Positions 4,144-5,854 of a DNA stretch of 5,854 nucleotides are shown here, one piece after another. The notes below the pieces were generated by a model. That model was not told the origin of the DNA, ran no database searches, and worked only from the letters and a program-made list of their open reading frames with translations. Source of the stretch: Bacillota bacterium (GTDB lineage: Bacteria; Bacillota_I; Bacilli_A; Erysipelotrichales; Erysipelotrichaceae); assembly GCA_023387245.1 (NCBI GenBank), contig JAEWIH010000126.1, positions 1 to 5,854 of the forward strand. Reading direction: 5' to 3'. The translations under genes were made by a program, and so were the position numbers. Numbering within the stretch: the stretch's first letter is position 1; each line of letters starts with the position of its first letter.

Positions 4144-5778
4144 ATGGGTGATTTATTAGAAAAAATTCTAAGTAGTATAGATATAAATGTTGAAAATATA
4201 AATGTATATGAGGATTTATATCATGTTTGTAAAGATTTATTAAGTAGTGAAACTGATTTAGTGATTAAATATATCAAAAAGTTATCAAATATTATAGAAC
4301 AACGAATAAAGAAAACTGATAATATAGACGAATTAAGGTTTTTATTTGATTTACATAAGAAAGTGTTATTTTTAGGTGCATATTATGATTTTGAGTGTTA
4401 TATGCTTTATGTTGAGTGGGAAAGAGAGCCGGATAAAAAATTCTATGTACCTAGACGAAAGGTTTTAAATCCAATTGTTAATGCTATGCAAAATTTAATC
4501 GATGATAAATTAGATTTACTAACAATTTCAATGCCCCCTGGTACTGGTAAAAGTACATTAGGAATATTTTTCTTAACGTGGGTAATGGGTAGATTTCCGC
4601 ACAGTCAAAATTTAGCATCTGCACATTCGGGAACATTGACACGTTCTTTTTATGATGGGGTATTAAGTATAATTAAAGATCCAGAGTATTTATGGAACGA
4701 TGTTTTTCCAGGTGTTGATATTTCAAATACTAATTCTAAGGAAGAAACGATTGATTTAGTTAAACCTCATAGATTTTCCACTTTAACGTGTAGAGCTATA
4801 AATGCTTCTCTTACAGGTGCCACTAGATGTGATACTATTTTGTATGTGGATGACTTGATATCTGGTATAGAAGAAGCTATGAGTAAAGATAGATTGGATA
4901 AATTATGGATTTCATATACTAATGATTTAAAAACACGAAAAAAAGGAAATGCCAAAGAAATACATATCGCCACACGATGGTCAGTTCATGATGTAATAGG
5001 AAGATTAGAGATGATGTATGGTTCTGATCCTAGAAGTATGTTTATATCATTACCAGCATTAGATGAATTTGGGAATAGTAATTTTGACTACGATTATGGT
5101 GTGGGTTTTAGTAAAGAATATTTTGATGATATGAAAGCAAATTTAGATGAAGCATCGTACAATGCTTTGTTTGATAATATGCCAATTGAACGAGAAGGGT
5201 TGCTTTATGATTCAAACGAATTAAGACGTTATTTCAAATTACCATCATTCGAACCAGATGCGATAATAGCGATATGTGATACGAAAGATAAAGGCTCTGA
5301 TTATGCTTTTTTACCTATAGTATATGTATATGGTAATGATTATTACATTGAGGATTGTATATGTGACAATGGATTACCAAATATAGTAGATTCGAGATTG
5401 GTTAATATTTTACTAAAGCATAAAGTACATGCATGTAGATTTGAAAGTAATTCAGCGGGAGGTAGAGTTGCTGAGAAAATACAAGAAGAATTAAAAAAAT
5501 TAGGTGGAGTAACAAATATAACTACTAAATATACAACTCAAAATAAAGAAACAAAAATTATTGTACATAGTCCTTGGGTCAAGGAGCACTGTTTGTTTAG
5601 AGATGAAAGTACATTTGGTAGAAATAGTGATTATTATAAAATGATAAAACAGTTGTGTGCTTATACTGTTGCTGGGAAGAATAAAAATGATGATGTACCG
5701 GATGGATTTAGTATGTTGTCTGAATATGCTCAGAGTTTAACATCTGCCAAAGTTGAAATATTTAAAAGACCTTTTTAA
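4144..5778 (+). CDS. terL: Phage terminase large subunit (ATPase-nuclease)
   Basis: The protein has 544 residues, from an ATG with GGAGG 4 bases upstream. It is the motor that pumps DNA into the procapsid and cuts it. The ATPase domain has Walker A SMPPGTGKST at 129-138 (Lys136), a Walker B-like strand TILYVDD (231-237, Asp236/Asp237 where DE is more usual), and the coupling motif HIATRW (274-279). The RNase H-like nuclease domain shows the expected acidic order: Asp379 in AICDTKD, Glu434 in CRFESNSAGG, and Asp516/Asp517 or Asp520 in DDVPDGFSM. The 100-residue helical N-terminal extension ahead of the ATPase is probably the region that meets the small subunit or portal. Length is normal for the family and the gene is complete. 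A terminator lies just before it and a promoter just after it, so it may be largely its own transcription unit. The small subunit candidate is about 2.7 kb upstream instead of adjacent. Confidence 0.93.
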   Translation: MGDLLEKILSSIDINVENINVYEDLYHVCKDLLSSETDLVIKYIKKLSNIIEQRIKKTDNIDELRFLFDLHKKVLFLGAYYDFECYMLYVEWEREPDKKFYVPRRKVLNPIVNAMQNLIDDKLDLLTISMPPGTGKSTLGIFFLTWVMGRFPHSQNLASAHSGTLTRSFYDGVLSIIKDPEYLWNDVFPGVDISNTNSKEETIDLVKPHRFSTLTCRAINASLTGATRCDTILYVDDLISGIEEAMSKDRLDKLWISYTNDLKTRKKGNAKEIHIATRWSVHDVIGRLEMMYGSDPRSMFISLPALDEFGNSNFDYDYGVGFSKEYFDDMKANLDEASYNALFDNMPIEREGLLYDSNELRRYFKLPSFEPDAIIAICDTKDKGSDYAFLPIVYVYGNDYYIEDCICDNGLPNIVDSRLVNILLKHKVHACRFESNSAGGRVAEKIQEELKKLGGVTNITTKYTTQNKETKIIVHSPWVKEHCLFRDESTFGRNSDYYKMIKQLCAYTVAGKNKNDDVPDGFSMLSEYAQSLTSAKVEIFKRPF

Positions 5779-5787
5779 ATAAATTGA

Positions 5788-5816
5788 TTGATTTTTAACT
5801 TCAAATAGTGTATAAT
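5788..5816 (+). promoter_or_regulatory. Promoter pointing out of the window
   Basis: TTGATT (5788-5793) and a consensus TATAAT (5811-5816) are 17 bases apart, starting ten bases after the terL stop. The expected transcript starts near 5823 and leads to a gene outside the window, in most phages the portal. No coding start can be confirmed in the remaining 38 bases. Confidence 0.6.
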
Positions 5817-5854
5817 ATAAATAAATAAATTATTTTGTAAGTGGTGCATGATTG

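Noticed and set aside
4086..4151. A 21-codon frame through the terminator, possibly a leader peptide overlapping the terL start
   Set aside because: It has no clear Shine-Dalgarno sequence, and its codons are simply the hairpin and T-run read through. A leader peptide controlling the hairpin cannot be excluded, but no run of regulatory codons is visible.
4767..4973. Antisense open frame of 68 codons
   Set aside because: It is opposite the conserved ATPase core of terL (Walker B and coupling motif) and has no supporting signals.
5848..5854. ATG at the right edge as the start of the next gene
   Set aside because: Only two further codons are visible, and the upstream AAGTGGTG is a poor ribosome site, so a coding start cannot be supported.

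Overview
The window is a stretch of a tailed double-stranded DNA phage or prophage from a low-GC host. By eye the sequence is well under one-third G+C, uses AT-ending codons and AGA arginine, and has strong GGAGG-type ribosome sites with ATG, GTG and TTG starts. That suits Bacillota, with Fusobacteriota as an alternative; the sequence does not settle the host. The standard bacterial code appears to be used. Every supported gene is on the plus strand.

Layout. (1) Positions 2-514 are the C-terminal end of a D5/P4-type replicative primase-helicase whose start lies outside the window. (2) Positions 515-811 are non-coding and carry about ten copies of ATCACTT or its complement, in pairs and as a palindrome: a candidate iteron origin. 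(3) Positions 812-1432 encode a protein resembling a terminase small subunit, followed by short tandem repeats and an intrinsic terminator. (4) A near-consensus promoter at 1589-1618 opens a cluster of four small genes (119, 59, 95 and 30 residues), the last a one-helix membrane peptide, closed by a terminator at 2596-2618. (5) Positions 2619-3000 hold no credible gene but contain two perfect inverted repeats, a GC-rich block in AT-rich DNA that could be a packaging (cos-like) site, and a promoter with an internal operator-like palindrome. (6) An Xre/Cro-like regulator (3001-3210) and a short serine recombinase (3241-3999) follow as an apparent operon. (7) At 4032-4132 an extended -10 promoter is followed within about 25 bases of its predicted start by a strong hairpin terminator. 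(8) The terminase large subunit occupies 4144-5778, and another promoter at the right edge points out of the window, presumably towards portal and head genes.

How it may fit together. The primase-helicase and its candidate origin end the replication module. Terminase small and large subunits would cut and package the replicated DNA, but here they are separated by about 2.7 kb of accessory genes. The promoter-terminator pair before the large terminase gene resembles in layout the lambda late promoter with its tR' terminator, suggesting that late expression could depend on antitermination. No antiterminator is identifiable here. The most interesting points are this leader, the iteron cluster, the split terminase, and a recombinase that stops where the zinc-ribbon domain of large serine recombinases would begin.
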